From Ruminococcus sp. UBA3280 (GTDB lineage: Bacteria; Bacillota; Clostridia; Oscillospirales; Ruminococcaceae): a stretch of DNA of 64,000 bases. The translations under genes and the position numbers were made by a program. Positions 35,096 through 44,444 of this stretch are shown piece after piece; position 1 is the stretch's first letter; each line of letters begins with the position of its first letter. The notes under the pieces were generated by a model. That model made no database searches and was not told where the DNA came from. It saw only the letters and a list, made by a program, of their open reading frames with translations. The DNA lies in assembly GCA_002362175.1 (NCBI GenBank), contig DETU01000082.1:21678-85677 (forward strand), in the 5' to 3' direction.

Positions 35096-36190
35096 ATGAA
35101 AAGATTAATAATTATACCAATTATGTTTTTGGTTTTGCTGACTATGTTTTGTCCGCTGTATAGTTTTGCCGTCGAATATACAGACAGTGAAACGGAAATA
35201 GGACAGCAGATTGATGAGATTATGTCGGATTATGATATTGGTTACAGTTACGGAGACATCAGCGGTCTTTCACTTGGCGAACTTATAACAATGGTAAAGG
35301 ATTCATTTGTTGCAAGAATTTCTGCACCGCTGAAAGTTTTCAGGACAATTATAATTGTTGTTTTGTTTACAGCGGTAATGAAAAGTGCGGGTGAAAGTAT
35401 TTTTACTTCGGGGTCGTCAAGTCTTTACAATATGATTTGCGTGATGACAGCGGTTACTGTTATTATGCCGCAGCTTTTTACGGTTTATGAAGAATCACTG
35501 ACGGCTATTGAACGCGGAGGAAGTTTCATTTTGGTTTTTGTACCTGTTTTTACGGGGATTACTGTTGCAAGCGGAGGTATAACGACCGCAGGAATTTATA
35601 ACATTCTTATACTCGGAGCATCAGAACTTATAGTAGAACTTTCACGTCATTTTCTGATTCCCGTACTAAGTATAACCGCAGTGCTGGCGGTTTCGGGAAG
35701 TATTTTTCCGAATGTTTCACTTGAAAGCATAGTAGGTCTGCTGAAAAAAATAATCACATGGGGCATGACAATTTCAATGACGCTTTTTACTGGATTTGTT
35801 TCCATGAAGTGTACATTAGGTGGAAAGGCGGACGGCGTTGCAACCAAAACCGCAAGATTTCTGATTTCGGGAACTGTTCCTGTTGTCGGGGGAGCTGTCT
35901 CGGACGCATATGCAACGGTTAAAAGCAGTTTTGACGTTATTCAGGGAACAGTGGGAACGGTCGGTGTTATTGCTATAATTGTAATAATGTTACCACCTGT
36001 TCTTGAACTTCTCATATTTCGCTGTATAATGTGGACGGGAACGGCTGCGGCAGAACTTTTTTCGGCAGACCCTCTTGTGAAACTCATGAAAGGTATTGAC
36101 AGTGGTCTTGCCGTTGCACAGAGTGTGCTTGTCTGTTATTCGGTAATTTTTATTCTTTGTACGGGAATACTTATGAAATGTCTTACATAG
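35096..36190 (+). CDS. spoIIIAE: Stage III sporulation protein AE
   Basis: 364 residues. A signal peptide is followed by a polytopic membrane protein. Characteristic stretches include AGIYNILILGASELIVELSRHFLIPVL, CTLGGKADGVATKTARFLISGTVPVVGGAVSDAYATVKSS (shown in pieces) and a final helix pair. It is the central membrane part of the SpoIIIA channel. It starts seven bases after spoIIIAD. Confidence 0.93.
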   Translation: MKRLIIIPIMFLVLLTMFCPLYSFAVEYTDSETEIGQQIDEIMSDYDIGYSYGDISGLSLGELITMVKDSFVARISAPLKVFRTIIIVVLFTAVMKSAGESIFTSGSSSLYNMICVMTAVTVIMPQLFTVYEESLTAIERGGSFILVFVPVFTGITVASGGITTAGIYNILILGASELIVELSRHFLIPVLSITAVLAVSGSIFPNVSLESIVGLLKKIITWGMTISMTLFTGFVSMKCTLGGKADGVATKTARFLISGTVPVVGGAVSDAYATVKSSFDVIQGTVGTVGVIAIIVIMLPPVLELLIFRCIMWTGTAAAELFSADPLVKLMKGIDSGLAVAQSVLVCYSVIFILCTGILMKCLT

Positions 36191-36199
36191 GAGGGAAAA

Positions 36200-36655
36200 A
36201 TGGAAGATTTCAAAAATGCGGTAATGGCGGTCTGCATAGTTTCGGCAGGGGTTTGTATGATTGAGAATATGGTGTCGGGTACAAAGCTTAAATCACAGAT
36301 GAAGCTTTTACTGAATCTGACTGTTGCTTCTGTTCTGATAGCATCGTTTACAAAAGGCGGAATATCTTTTGAACTACCTGCTTTTCCTTCTTATGATGCC
36401 GAAGAATACAGTTATTCGGTTTATTCGGAGGAACTGTGCAGACAGACAGCCGAAAATGTTTCGGGAATACTGCTTGAACACCTTTCTGCCGCCGGAATAA
36501 ATTGCAGTAAAATTGAAACAGAAGTTAATATTTCTGATGACAACAGCATATTTATTAGTAAGGTCACAATCAGTGCGGACGATTTTGGAAAAGCGGCTGA
36601 AATAATCAGGAACAGTATTGGCAGTGATACGGAGGTAATTAATGGAGATTACTGA
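36200..36655 (+). CDS. spoIIIAF: Stage III sporulation protein AF
   Basis: 151 residues. Two N-terminal membrane helices (about 5-60) are followed by a small ring-building-like domain with alternating strands and helices (about 70-150), as in SpoIIIAF. It overlaps spoIIIAG by 14 bases. Called mainly from position and topology. Confidence 0.85.
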   Translation: MEDFKNAVMAVCIVSAGVCMIENMVSGTKLKSQMKLLLNLTVASVLIASFTKGGISFELPAFPSYDAEEYSYSVYSEELCRQTAENVSGILLEHLSAAGINCSKIETEVNISDDNSIFISKVTISADDFGKAAEIIRNSIGSDTEVINGDY

Positions 36656-37172
36656 AAAGTTCAGGAATATGTCAAAGGACAAAAGAATGATGACAGCGGT
36701 TACAATTCTTGGAATAGCGGGTCTTGTACTGATAATGGTATCATCGCTTGTGCCTGAAAAGAAGAAAACGGACGAGTTGGAAAGTAAAGCTGTTGAGGAG
36801 GTTATTTGTGCGGAAGATTACCGCATTGAAACAGAAAAACGGCTTGAGGACTTTCTGGGTAGTATAGACGGGGCAGGTGATGTGAAAGTGTACCTTACGG
36901 TTGGAAGTGATGAGAGATACGTTTATGCAACCGAGGGCAGAAGAAGCAAATCTGAAAACAAGACGGAGGAGGAAAGAAAATATGTGATGATTGGCGGAGG
37001 AAGTGACAAGTCTGCACTTATTGAGACAGTTGAAACTCCTGCAATAACAGGTGCGGTAATTGCGTGCAGCGGATTTGACAGTCCTGCGGTGCAGGAGCAG
37101 ATTTACAGGGCGGTTTCGGCTGCTCTTGGGATTCCCACAGGGAAAATATATGTAACAAAACTGAAACGGTAA
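36642..37172 (+). CDS. spoIIIAG: Stage III sporulation protein AG
   Basis: 176 residues. One membrane helix (about 18-36) leads to a ring-building domain that includes GAGDVKVYLTVGSDERYVYATE and ends AALGIPTGKIYVTKLKR. SpoIIIAG forms a large ring in the intermembrane space between mother cell and forespore. Confidence 0.9.
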   Translation: MEITEKFRNMSKDKRMMTAVTILGIAGLVLIMVSSLVPEKKKTDELESKAVEEVICAEDYRIETEKRLEDFLGSIDGAGDVKVYLTVGSDERYVYATEGRRSKSENKTEEERKYVMIGGGSDKSALIETVETPAITGAVIACSGFDSPAVQEQIYRAVSAALGIPTGKIYVTKLKR

Positions 37173-37185
37173 AGGAGATAAATTT

Positions 37186-37746
37186 ATGAAAAAACCATCT
37201 GTAATTATAGGAAAAAAACAAATAATAATGACCTGTCTTACCCTTATGCTTGCGATAGCAGTATACATAAACTATGCGGCAGCTCCGAAAATTTCTGATG
37301 ATAACGAAACAAAAACAGTTACTGCCAAAAATGACACCGTAAGTTACGGTGAAACGGAATTTGTAAATGCCGAAACAGAATCAGTAAATGCAGATACGTC
37401 TGATTATTTTGCTCAGGCACGTCTTGACAAGATGAATAACCGTGATACAGCCGTACAGACTTTACAGTCAATAATCGGCGGTGGTGACATAACAGAGGAC
37501 GAAATGGTTATGAATGCACTTGACGCTGTTGAAGTTTCAAAGCTGATTGAATCGGAGGGAACTATTGAATCTCTCATAAAAGCACAGGGTTTTGATGACT
37601 GTGTTGCTTATCTTGATGGTGAAACAGCTAAAGTTGTAATCAAGACAGAGGGGCTTGACAAGGCTCAGGCTGCATCTATAAAAGAGATAATTCTTGACGA
37701 AACAGAAGTTTCAGCAGAAAATATCAGAATTTTTGAAGTAAAGTAG
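37186..37746 (+). CDS. spoIIIAH: Stage III sporulation protein AH
   Basis: 186 residues. One membrane helix (about 9-27) is followed by a spacer and a C-terminal ring-building domain beginning ARLDKMNNRDTAVQTLQSII and including DDCVAYLDGETAKVVIKTE. SpoIIIAH pairs with SpoIIQ across the engulfing membranes. It is the last gene of the operon; a new promoter starts at its stop codon. Confidence 0.92.
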   Translation: MKKPSVIIGKKQIIMTCLTLMLAIAVYINYAAAPKISDDNETKTVTAKNDTVSYGETEFVNAETESVNADTSDYFAQARLDKMNNRDTAVQTLQSIIGGGDITEDEMVMNALDAVEVSKLIESEGTIESLIKAQGFDDCVAYLDGETAKVVIKTEGLDKAQAASIKEIILDETEVSAENIRIFEVK

Positions 37747-37775
37747 TTGTACAAACTGAATTTTTTTGGTATAAT
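37747..37775 (+). promoter_or_regulatory. Promoter of the asp23-nusB housekeeping operon
   Basis: TTGTAC at 37747-37752, 17 bases, TATAAT at 37770-37775, directly after the spoIIIAH stop codon. It separates the sporulation operon from the constitutive genes that follow. Confidence 0.8.
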
Positions 37776-37838
37776 ATAAAGTGAGGTGTTACAGACACAA
37801 AAATTAAAAAAATTATGTAAAGATACGGAGGTTGAAAA

Positions 37839-38174
37839 ATGGAAGTTGTTCAGGAAAATGTTAACAGCAGACTGAAAATATCAGATGATGTTATAATTAC
37901 CGTTACAAGACTGGCTGCCCTTGATGTAAAAGGGGTGGCTAGTCTGAACGGTGAAATAAATACATTGAGCAGGATTAAGAAAAATGGTCCTGTTCATGTA
38001 AGTATGATTGAAGATGTAGCCGCCATAAACGTTGAAATCAAGGTAAAAGGCGGAGAAAAAGCCTGTGCTGTTGCTGAGGAAGTTCAGAAAGCCGTCAAGG
38101 AAAATGTGCAGAATATGACGGGTATTCCTGTAGCAAGGGTAAATGTAACAATAAGCGGAGCAGTATTTGATTAA
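37839..38174 (+). CDS. Asp23/Gls24 family envelope protein (YqhY-like)
   Basis: 111 residues. ISDDVIITVTRLAALDVKGVASL at the N-terminus, a central beta region and the closing VQNMTGIPVARVNVTISGAVF are the Asp23 signature. The homologue YqhY sits before nusB in Bacillus, where it is linked to control of acetyl-CoA carboxylase. The same position here supports the assignment. Confidence 0.92.
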   Translation: MEVVQENVNSRLKISDDVIITVTRLAALDVKGVASLNGEINTLSRIKKNGPVHVSMIEDVAAINVEIKVKGGEKACAVAEEVQKAVKENVQNMTGIPVARVNVTISGAVFD

Positions 38175-38188
38175 AAGGAGAAATTAAA

Positions 38189-38605
38189 ATGACAAGACGT
38201 GAAATAAGAGACAACGCTTTCAAGCTGGTTTTTGAACAGCTTCTGCGTGATGATGACGTTAATGAACTTTATGACATTGCAGAGGAAATTGAAGAAATAA
38301 ATGTTAATGATGATGTTAAGAAAATCGTTGAGGGAACTATTGAACACAGTGAAGAACTTGACAGAATTATTTCCGGTTACAGCAAGTCAAGAAGTATTGC
38401 AAGAATTTCAAAGCTGAATCTTGCCATACTCAGAATTGCTTTGTTTGAATCAATCCATGACGACAAAACACCTGTAAACGTTGCTATAAGCGAAGCAGTA
38501 AATCTTGCGGAAATTTACGCATATACCGAAGATATTTCGTTTATCAACGGCGTTTTAGGTGCATTTTCACGTGATTCCAAAAAGGAAGAAAATAAAGATG
38601 CCTGA
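38189..38605 (+). CDS. nusB: Transcription antitermination factor NusB
   Basis: 138 residues, all-alpha. It begins TRREIRDNAFKLVFEQL, and the C-terminal half carries AILRIALFES and PVNVAISEAVNLAE followed by SFINGVLGAF, all typical of NusB. NusB binds boxA with S10 during rRNA antitermination. It overlaps the next gene by eight bases. Confidence 0.95.
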   Translation: MTRREIRDNAFKLVFEQLLRDDDVNELYDIAEEIEEINVNDDVKKIVEGTIEHSEELDRIISGYSKSRSIARISKLNLAILRIALFESIHDDKTPVNVAISEAVNLAEIYAYTEDISFINGVLGAFSRDSKKEENKDA

Positions 38606-39545
38606 TTTTCTCGGAATTGATACAAGCAATTATACAACATCAGTAGCGGTCTATGTGAGTGAGGAAAACAGGATTTACCAGTCTAAAAAGCTTCTGCCCG
38701 TAAAGGACGGTGAACTTGGTCTGAGACAAAGTGACGCTGTTTTTCACCACACAAAACAGTTGCCCGAAATGATTGAAAGGCTTTATTCCGAAAATTCTCT
38801 CGGAAATTCGTCTGTAGTTTCAGCGTCTGTACGTCCGAGAAATACAGAGGGTTCATATATGCCGTGTTTTCTTTGTGGTGAGGGATTCGCACGTTCGTTG
38901 TCTGCGATTGGAAAAATACCGTTTTATTCCACTTCTCATCAGGTGGGACACATTCTTGCCGTACTTTATTCTGTGGACAGGCTTGAACTTGTAAAGGAAA
39001 AATTTATTGCTTTTCATGTCAGCGGTGGCACGACGGACTGTCTGCTTTGTGAACCTGACGGAAACGATATTCTGAAAATCTCGGAAATCGGTACTTCACT
39101 TGATTTGAAAGCAGGACAAGCAGTTGACCGTGTGGGGTTAATGCTTGGACTGAAATTTCCATGCGGTTTAGAGTTGGAAAATCTTGCCAATAATTCAGAT
39201 AAAAAATATAAAGTAAAAGCCGTTTTGAAAGGGACGGACTGTTGTCTTTCAGGACTTGAGAACAAGTGCCATAAAATGCTTGACGACGGTGAAAATCCTG
39301 AAAATATTGCCCGTTATTGTCTTGATTTTATTGCGGAGACAGTTATTTCCATGACTGATGAAGCAACGAAAATTCACGGAAATCTTCCGCTTGTTTTTGC
39401 TGGTGGTGTTATGTCTGATGTGATTATCAGTCAGAAAATTATTTCCCGTTTCGGAAAAGCGTCTTTTGCAAAGCCCGAATTTTCATGCGACAATGCGACA
39501 GGAGTGGCGATATACGGTTATCTGAAAAGTATGGGAGAAATATAG
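38598..39545 (+). CDS. TsaD/Kae1-like (peptidase M22 family) paralogue
   Basis: 315 residues of the ASKHA/Kae1 fold. LGIDTSNYTTSVAVY resembles the TsaD N-terminus, HQVGHILA replaces the metal-binding HxxxH region, and VFAGGVMSD near 275 matches the ATP-site glycine motif. The protein is diverged from true TsaD and is the type often found beside nusB/xseA in Clostridia. Its substrate is unknown. The start at 38598 follows AAAGGAAG; an upstream GTG at 38559 lies inside nusB. Confidence 0.75.
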   Translation: MPDFLGIDTSNYTTSVAVYVSEENRIYQSKKLLPVKDGELGLRQSDAVFHHTKQLPEMIERLYSENSLGNSSVVSASVRPRNTEGSYMPCFLCGEGFARSLSAIGKIPFYSTSHQVGHILAVLYSVDRLELVKEKFIAFHVSGGTTDCLLCEPDGNDILKISEIGTSLDLKAGQAVDRVGLMLGLKFPCGLELENLANNSDKKYKVKAVLKGTDCCLSGLENKCHKMLDDGENPENIARYCLDFIAETVISMTDEATKIHGNLPLVFAGGVMSDVIISQKIISRFGKASFAKPEFSCDNATGVAIYGYLKSMGEI

Positions 39546-40601
39546 ATGTCTGTTGTAACAGTCACACAAATAAATAAGTATATCGGATTTCTTCTTAAAG
39601 GCGACCGTAATCTCGGTGATGTTATGATTAAGGGAGAAATTTCCGATTGTGTGAATCATTCGATAAGCGGTCACTGCTATTTTACGCTTAAAGACGACAA
39701 AAGCAGTATAAAGGCGGTAATGTTTTCGTCTGATGTAAAAAGGCTGAATTTTATTCTCAAAAATGGTATGGCTGTTGTTGTTAAGGGAAGAACGGCGGTT
39801 TTTGAGCGTGACGGCGTATATCAGATTTATGTAAAGGATATTATCGCCGATGGTAAGGGAAAACAGATTACCGCTCTTGAAAAGCTGAAAGACAAACTTT
39901 CTGCGGAAGGTTTGTTTTCATTGGCACATAAACGTAAAATTCCCGAAATGCCGAGAAAAATCGGTGTTGTAACGTCTCTTGACGGTGCGGCGGTACGGGA
40001 TATAATAAATGTTGTTTCAAGACGTTATCCGATTTGTGAAATTTATGCGGTAAATACTGTTGTACAGGGTGAAAATGCTCCTGATTCGGTTTGCAGTGGA
40101 ATTTTAAAAGCGGAAATCGCAGGCTGTGATGTTATAATTGTCGGTAGGGGCGGAGGGTCTCACGAAGATTTGAGTGCTTTTGACACTGAAAAAGTTGCAC
40201 GTGCTGTTTATAACTCTAAAGTACCTGTTATTTCGGCTGTTGGTCATGAAACTGATTTTACAATTACAGACCTTGTTGCCGACATCAGAACACCTACACC
40301 GTCAGCCGCTGCGGAAATTGCCGTGCCGTCAGTTCAGACGCTTTATGAAAGAATAGCTGTTCTTGAAAAACGTTCATTAAATGCATTTGAACGTTATACG
40401 GACAATCTTGAAAATCAGCTTAATCAGAAAATTACGGAAATTGATTTGCTTAGTCCGCTTAAAATTCTTATGAGGGGGTATTCTCTTACTTGTAAGGACG
40501 GCAGACCCGTGAAATCGTCAGAAGAAGTTTCGGAGGGCGGACGTGTTGAAATACATTTCGGTAAAGGCGGAGCAGAGGCGGAAATTATCAGCAGATGGTG
40601 A
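39546..40601 (+). CDS. xseA: Exodeoxyribonuclease VII large subunit, short coiled coil
   Basis: 351 residues. The OB-fold domain (about 1-100, VTQINKYIGFLLKGDRNL and GHCYFTLKD) and catalytic domain (KIGVVTSLDGAAVRDI, VGRGGGSHEDLSAFD, SAVGHETDFTITD) are complete. Typical XseA is about 400-450 residues; here the coiled-coil between about 270 and 310 is only some 40 residues. The C-terminal barrel (ILMRGYSLTCKDG) is present, so this looks like an internal shortening rather than truncation. It starts directly after the previous stop. Confidence 0.92.
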   Translation: MSVVTVTQINKYIGFLLKGDRNLGDVMIKGEISDCVNHSISGHCYFTLKDDKSSIKAVMFSSDVKRLNFILKNGMAVVVKGRTAVFERDGVYQIYVKDIIADGKGKQITALEKLKDKLSAEGLFSLAHKRKIPEMPRKIGVVTSLDGAAVRDIINVVSRRYPICEIYAVNTVVQGENAPDSVCSGILKAEIAGCDVIIVGRGGGSHEDLSAFDTEKVARAVYNSKVPVISAVGHETDFTITDLVADIRTPTPSAAAEIAVPSVQTLYERIAVLEKRSLNAFERYTDNLENQLNQKITEIDLLSPLKILMRGYSLTCKDGRPVKSSEEVSEGGRVEIHFGKGGAEAEIISRW

Positions 40602-40605
40602 GGCA

Positions 40606-40809
40606 ATGGAAGAAAAAACAACGTTTGAAGAAAATTTAAAAAAACTTGGAGAAATAGCGGAAGTACTTGAAAAAGGAGAAATTCCGCTTGAAAAGGCTGT
40701 CGAACTTTACAGCGAGAGTGTTAAAATTGCATCGTTATGCAGAAAACAGCTTGACGATGCCAAAATTAAAATTACGGAGGACGGCGGAGGTATACTGCCG
40801 GAAAATTAA
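40606..40809 (+). CDS. xseB: Exodeoxyribonuclease VII small subunit
   Basis: 67 residues with TTFEENLKKLGEIAEVLEKGE, PLEKAVELYSESVKIASLC and a short tail, the whole of the two-helix XseB fold. It starts at 40606 behind GGTGAGG. It binds the coiled coil of XseA, which is unusually short here. Confidence 0.93.
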   Translation: MEEKTTFEENLKKLGEIAEVLEKGEIPLEKAVELYSESVKIASLCRKQLDDAKIKITEDGGGILPEN

Positions 40810-40810
40810 T

Positions 40811-41701
40811 ATGACTGATTTTAAAAGTAAATTTGCGGAATATATTGACTATACGGAAAATATTCTTGTAAAATATAATGTTCATACACCTGAAACAGAA
40901 CCGCAGAAAAATCTTATTGATGCTATGAATTATTCTCTTGAAGCTGGCGGAAAACGTATACGTCCTGTTCTTGTATACGCTTTTTGTGAAGCACTTGGAA
41001 CAGATTACAAAAAAGCAGCAGCTCCTGCGTGTGCTATCGAAATGATACATACGTTTTCGCTGATTCACGATGATTTGCCGTCAATGGACAATGACGATTT
41101 CAGGCGTGGAAAACCGTCGTGTCACAAGGCTTTCGGTGAAGATATGGCTATCCTTGCAGGCGACGCTCTTTCCGTTCTGCCGTTCGGAATTATTGCAGAC
41201 GATAATTATCTTTCCTCCGAGCAGAAAATAAGAATCATATCAGAACTTGCAAAAGCTGTGGGAAAAGACGGCATGATTGGCGGTCAGGTTATTGACATGG
41301 AAAATGAAAAGAAAAACAATGTTGATGAAAATAATCTCCGCAATATGTACCGCTGTAAAACGGGTCAGCTTATAGCAGTTTCGTGTATTATGGGCTGTAT
41401 CTGTGCGGGTGCGGACGAGGATATTATAAATACCGCTTCCGAATACGGTTTTAAACTCGGACTTGCTTTTCAGATTATTGATGATATACTTGATGTTACA
41501 GGAAATACCGAAGAAATAGGAAAACCCGTCGGCAGTGACGCAGAAGAAAACAAAACAACTTTCGTTACTCTTTACGGAGTGGAAAAGGCACAGGAAATCG
41601 CAGATAAAATTACGGCTGAGGCAATTGAATGTCTCGGAAAAATCGGAAACAGTGATTTTCTTGTTGAACTTACGGAAATGTTGCTTAAAAGGAAAAAATA
41701 A
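40811..41701 (+). CDS. ispA: Polyprenyl (farnesyl) diphosphate synthase
   Basis: 296 residues. GGKRIRPVLVYAFCEAL, the first aspartate-rich motif DDLPSMDNDDFRRGKPSCHK and the second FQIIDDILD are clear. This is the chain-length group of short trans-prenyltransferases (IspA/FPP synthase). It follows xseB by one base; the ATG at 40811 is the start, since earlier codons lie inside xseB in another frame. Together with dxs it supplies isoprenoids. Confidence 0.93.
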   Translation: MTDFKSKFAEYIDYTENILVKYNVHTPETEPQKNLIDAMNYSLEAGGKRIRPVLVYAFCEALGTDYKKAAAPACAIEMIHTFSLIHDDLPSMDNDDFRRGKPSCHKAFGEDMAILAGDALSVLPFGIIADDNYLSSEQKIRIISELAKAVGKDGMIGGQVIDMENEKKNNVDENNLRNMYRCKTGQLIAVSCIMGCICAGADEDIINTASEYGFKLGLAFQIIDDILDVTGNTEEIGKPVGSDAEENKTTFVTLYGVEKAQEIADKITAEAIECLGKIGNSDFLVELTEMLLKRKK

Positions 41702-41703
41702 TG

Positions 41704-41740
41704 AAAAGGAGCTGCGGATTTTTTATCCGCATTATATAAA
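41704..41740 (+). promoter_or_regulatory. Hairpin between Shine-Dalgarno and start codon of dxs
   Basis: AAAAGGAG ends at 41711, 29 bases before the dxs ATG at 41741. TGCGGAT (41713-41719) pairs with ATCCGCA (41725-41731) around five T. Folding the hairpin shortens the effective spacing to about ten bases. Confidence 0.6.
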
Positions 41741-43639
41741 ATGAATGAATACGAAAAATCAGATGCAGACATAAGTTTGTCAGAACTCAATCTGCCGAAA
41801 GACCTGAAAAAATTATCTCTGAAACAGTGTGAATCACTATGCGGTGAAATAAGGGAAATGCTTATATCAACAATATCAAAGAACGGCGGACATCTTGCTT
41901 CAAATCTTGGTGTTGTCGAGCTTACAATGGCGATTCACCGCAGTTTCAATTCTCCTGACGATAAAATAATATGGGACGTTGGTCATCAGGCTTATGTCCA
42001 TAAAATTCTTACAGGACGTGCAGACAAATTTTCAACCATAAGACAGGAAAACGGAATTTCAGGTTTTCCGAAACCTGAGGAATCTGTTCACGATGTTTAT
42101 ATAAGCGGTCACAGCAGTACCTCCGTTTCGGTTGCCTGCGGAATTGCCGAAGCTATGAAACTTCAGAGAAAGGATAATTATACGGTTGCTGTTATCGGAG
42201 ATGGTGCAATGACGGGCGGAATGTTCTATGAGGCAATGAATAATGCAGGAAAAGAACGCAGAAGCAATATGATTGTTATTCTTAACGATAATGATATGTC
42301 AATTTCAAAAAACGTAGGTGCGTTGTCAAAACATCTGACCAATTTAAGCCGTTCGGAGCAGTATATTTCAACAAAGAAAAACGTTGAAAATACACTCCAT
42401 GCCATTCCTGTTCTTGGCAAACCTGTTGCAAGGGGAATAAAGATAACAAAGGACGCTGTTAAATATAAGATTCTTGAACAGAGTTCTATGTTTGAAAATA
42501 TGGGATTTGTATATCTCGGACCGGTTAACGGGCATAATCTTTCCGACCTTGAAAGAGTTATACGCAGAGCTAAAGCCTGTCATAAGCCTGTTGTTATTCA
42601 TGTGAAAACCAAAAAAGGAAAAGGTTACGAACCGGCTGAAAAAAATCCCGGTGAATACCACGGTATTTCAAAATTTGATATTGAAACGGGAAACCCCGAA
42701 GTTTCGGCTGATAAATGTTATTCGACTGTTTTCGGAAAGGAACTTGTAAAGCTTGCTGAAAAAGATGACAGAATCTGTGCGGTTACTGCGGCTATGAAGT
42801 ACGGTACGGGTTTACAGTTTTTCAGCAAACGTTTTCCTGAAAGATTCTATGATGTAGGTATTGCGGAACAGCACGCCGTCACATTCTGCGGAGGTCTTGC
42901 AGTTATGGGACAGATACCTGTTTTAGCCGTATATTCAAGTTTTTTACAGCGTGCATATGACCAGCTTGTTCATGATGTTTCTATAGGAAAACTTCATGTT
43001 GTACTTGCCGTTGACCGTGCAGGAGTTGTAGGTGAGGACGGTGAAACGCATCAGGGCATTTTTGATGTGCCTATGCTTACCACAATACCTGATACTGTGA
43101 TATATTCGCCATCGTGCTATGACGAGCTTAAACTTTGTATGAAAAAGGCAATTTATACTAATAAATGTATAACTGCCATACGTTATCCGAGAGGTTCGGA
43201 AGAAGTATCGTTCAACCGTGATTATCTTAGTACGGAATATCTCTTTATCCGTAATGAAAAAAGCGATACCCTTATTATAACATACGGCAGACTTTACAAT
43301 GAAGCTTATAAAGCACAGAGTATTCTGAGCGGTGACGGAATAAATTGTGATTTGTTGAAACTTACAAAAATATATCCAATCAGCCGTGATATTACGGACG
43401 AGATAAAGAAATACAAACGTATAATTTTCTTTGAGGAATCAATAGGCTCGGGAAGTATTTCCGAAAAAACAGGAAGCAGACTCGCAGAATGTGGATATTC
43501 GGGAGACTACAGCAGAGTTGCGATAGACGGCTATGTGAAACAGGCATCTGTAAAATCGTCTCTTGAAAAGCTTGGTTTTACGTGTAAGAAAATGGCTGAA
43601 TATGTACAAAAGAGGTGTATGACCGATGGCAAGGCTTGA
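41741..43639 (+). CDS. dxs: 1-deoxy-D-xylulose-5-phosphate synthase
   Basis: 632 residues, full length. Thiamin-dependent motifs: NGGHLASNLGVVELT with the His-containing loop, WDVGHQAYVHKILTGR, GDGAMTGGM and the cofactor Asn loop ILNDNDMSISKNVG. The pyrimidine domain follows with YDVGIAEQHAVTFCGGLA and the C-terminal transketolase domain. The enzyme makes DXP from pyruvate and glyceraldehyde-3-phosphate for the MEP isoprenoid pathway. Its ribosome binding site is separated from the ATG by a hairpin. It overlaps tlyA by 14 bases. Confidence 0.97.
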   Translation: MNEYEKSDADISLSELNLPKDLKKLSLKQCESLCGEIREMLISTISKNGGHLASNLGVVELTMAIHRSFNSPDDKIIWDVGHQAYVHKILTGRADKFSTIRQENGISGFPKPEESVHDVYISGHSSTSVSVACGIAEAMKLQRKDNYTVAVIGDGAMTGGMFYEAMNNAGKERRSNMIVILNDNDMSISKNVGALSKHLTNLSRSEQYISTKKNVENTLHAIPVLGKPVARGIKITKDAVKYKILEQSSMFENMGFVYLGPVNGHNLSDLERVIRRAKACHKPVVIHVKTKKGKGYEPAEKNPGEYHGISKFDIETGNPEVSADKCYSTVFGKELVKLAEKDDRICAVTAAMKYGTGLQFFSKRFPERFYDVGIAEQHAVTFCGGLAVMGQIPVLAVYSSFLQRAYDQLVHDVSIGKLHVVLAVDRAGVVGEDGETHQGIFDVPMLTTIPDTVIYSPSCYDELKLCMKKAIYTNKCITAIRYPRGSEEVSFNRDYLSTEYLFIRNEKSDTLIITYGRLYNEAYKAQSILSGDGINCDLLKLTKIYPISRDITDEIKKYKRIIFFEESIGSGSISEKTGSRLAECGYSGDYSRVAIDGYVKQASVKSSLEKLGFTCKKMAEYVQKRCMTDGKA

Positions 43640-44444
43640 TACGGAAATTGTTTCACGTGGAATTGCCCGAAGCCGTGAACGTGCAAAAGAGATGATAAAA
43701 TCAGGAAATATAACGGTAAATTCCGTAAAGGCAAGAAAAGCGTCTGCGGAAGTTTCCGAAGATGATGTTATTGAATCGTCCGAAAAGGAGTTATATGTTG
43801 GTAGAGGGGCATTGAAAATTGAAAAGGCTATGACGGTATTCGGGCTTGATTTTTCGGGAAACGTCTGTCTTGACATAGGTGCGTCAACAGGTGGATTTAC
43901 TGATTTTATGCTTAAAAACGGAGCAGAAAAAGTATTTGCGGTTGATGTCGGTCATGGTCAGCTTGCCGGTTCTTTGAGAGACGACAACAGGGTTGTGAAT
44001 CTTGAAAGAACGGATATACGTAAAGTTACTCCCGAAATGCTTGGCGGTTTAGTTGACTTTATTTCAGCAGATGTTTCATTTATTTCGATTAAAATGATTC
44101 TTCCTAAACTCTTTGAACTTCTGAAAGACGGAGCAAATGCAGTTGTACTTATAAAACCGCAGTTTGAGGCAGGAAAAAAGGACATAGGAAAACACGGGAT
44201 TGTCCGTGACAGAAAAGTTCATGAGCGTGTACTTTCGGAAATTGACGCATCTGTAGCAGGAGCAGGGTTATTTGCCGTTGATTATACATTTTCTCCCGTA
44301 AAGGGCGGAAGCGGTAATATAGAGTACCTCGCAGAACTGCGGAAAACGTCTGAAACGCCGTTGATACGCAATTTTAAGGAACTTGTGGAAAACTCATTCA
44401 GTAAATTAAAGGAGCAGTCTTATGAAAGCGGCATTGTATCCTAA
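43626..44444 (+). CDS. tlyA: TlyA family rRNA 2'-O-methyltransferase
   Basis: 272 residues. An S4 RNA-binding domain (1-60, RLDTEIVSRGIARSRERAKEMIKSG) is followed by an FtsJ-like methyltransferase with CLDIGASTGGFTDFMLKNGA, VYAVDVGHG-type FAVDVGHGQL and KPQFEAGK. The catalytic K-D-K-E residues appear in place. Members methylate riboses of 16S/23S rRNA; Firmicute homologues (YqxC) lack proven hemolysin activity. It overlaps nadK by 23 bases. Confidence 0.92.
   Translation: MARLDTEIVSRGIARSRERAKEMIKSGNITVNSVKARKASAEVSEDDVIESSEKELYVGRGALKIEKAMTVFGLDFSGNVCLDIGASTGGFTDFMLKNGAEKVFAVDVGHGQLAGSLRDDNRVVNLERTDIRKVTPEMLGGLVDFISADVSFISIKMILPKLFELLKDGANAVVLIKPQFEAGKKDIGKHGIVRDRKVHERVLSEIDASVAGAGLFAVDYTFSPVKGGSGNIEYLAELRKTSETPLIRNFKELVENSFSKLKEQSYESGIVS

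Noticed and set aside
38598..39545. True TsaD (t6A synthesis)
   Set aside because: The HxxxH metal motif region and length differ from TsaD; this is a diverged Kae1-like paralogue.
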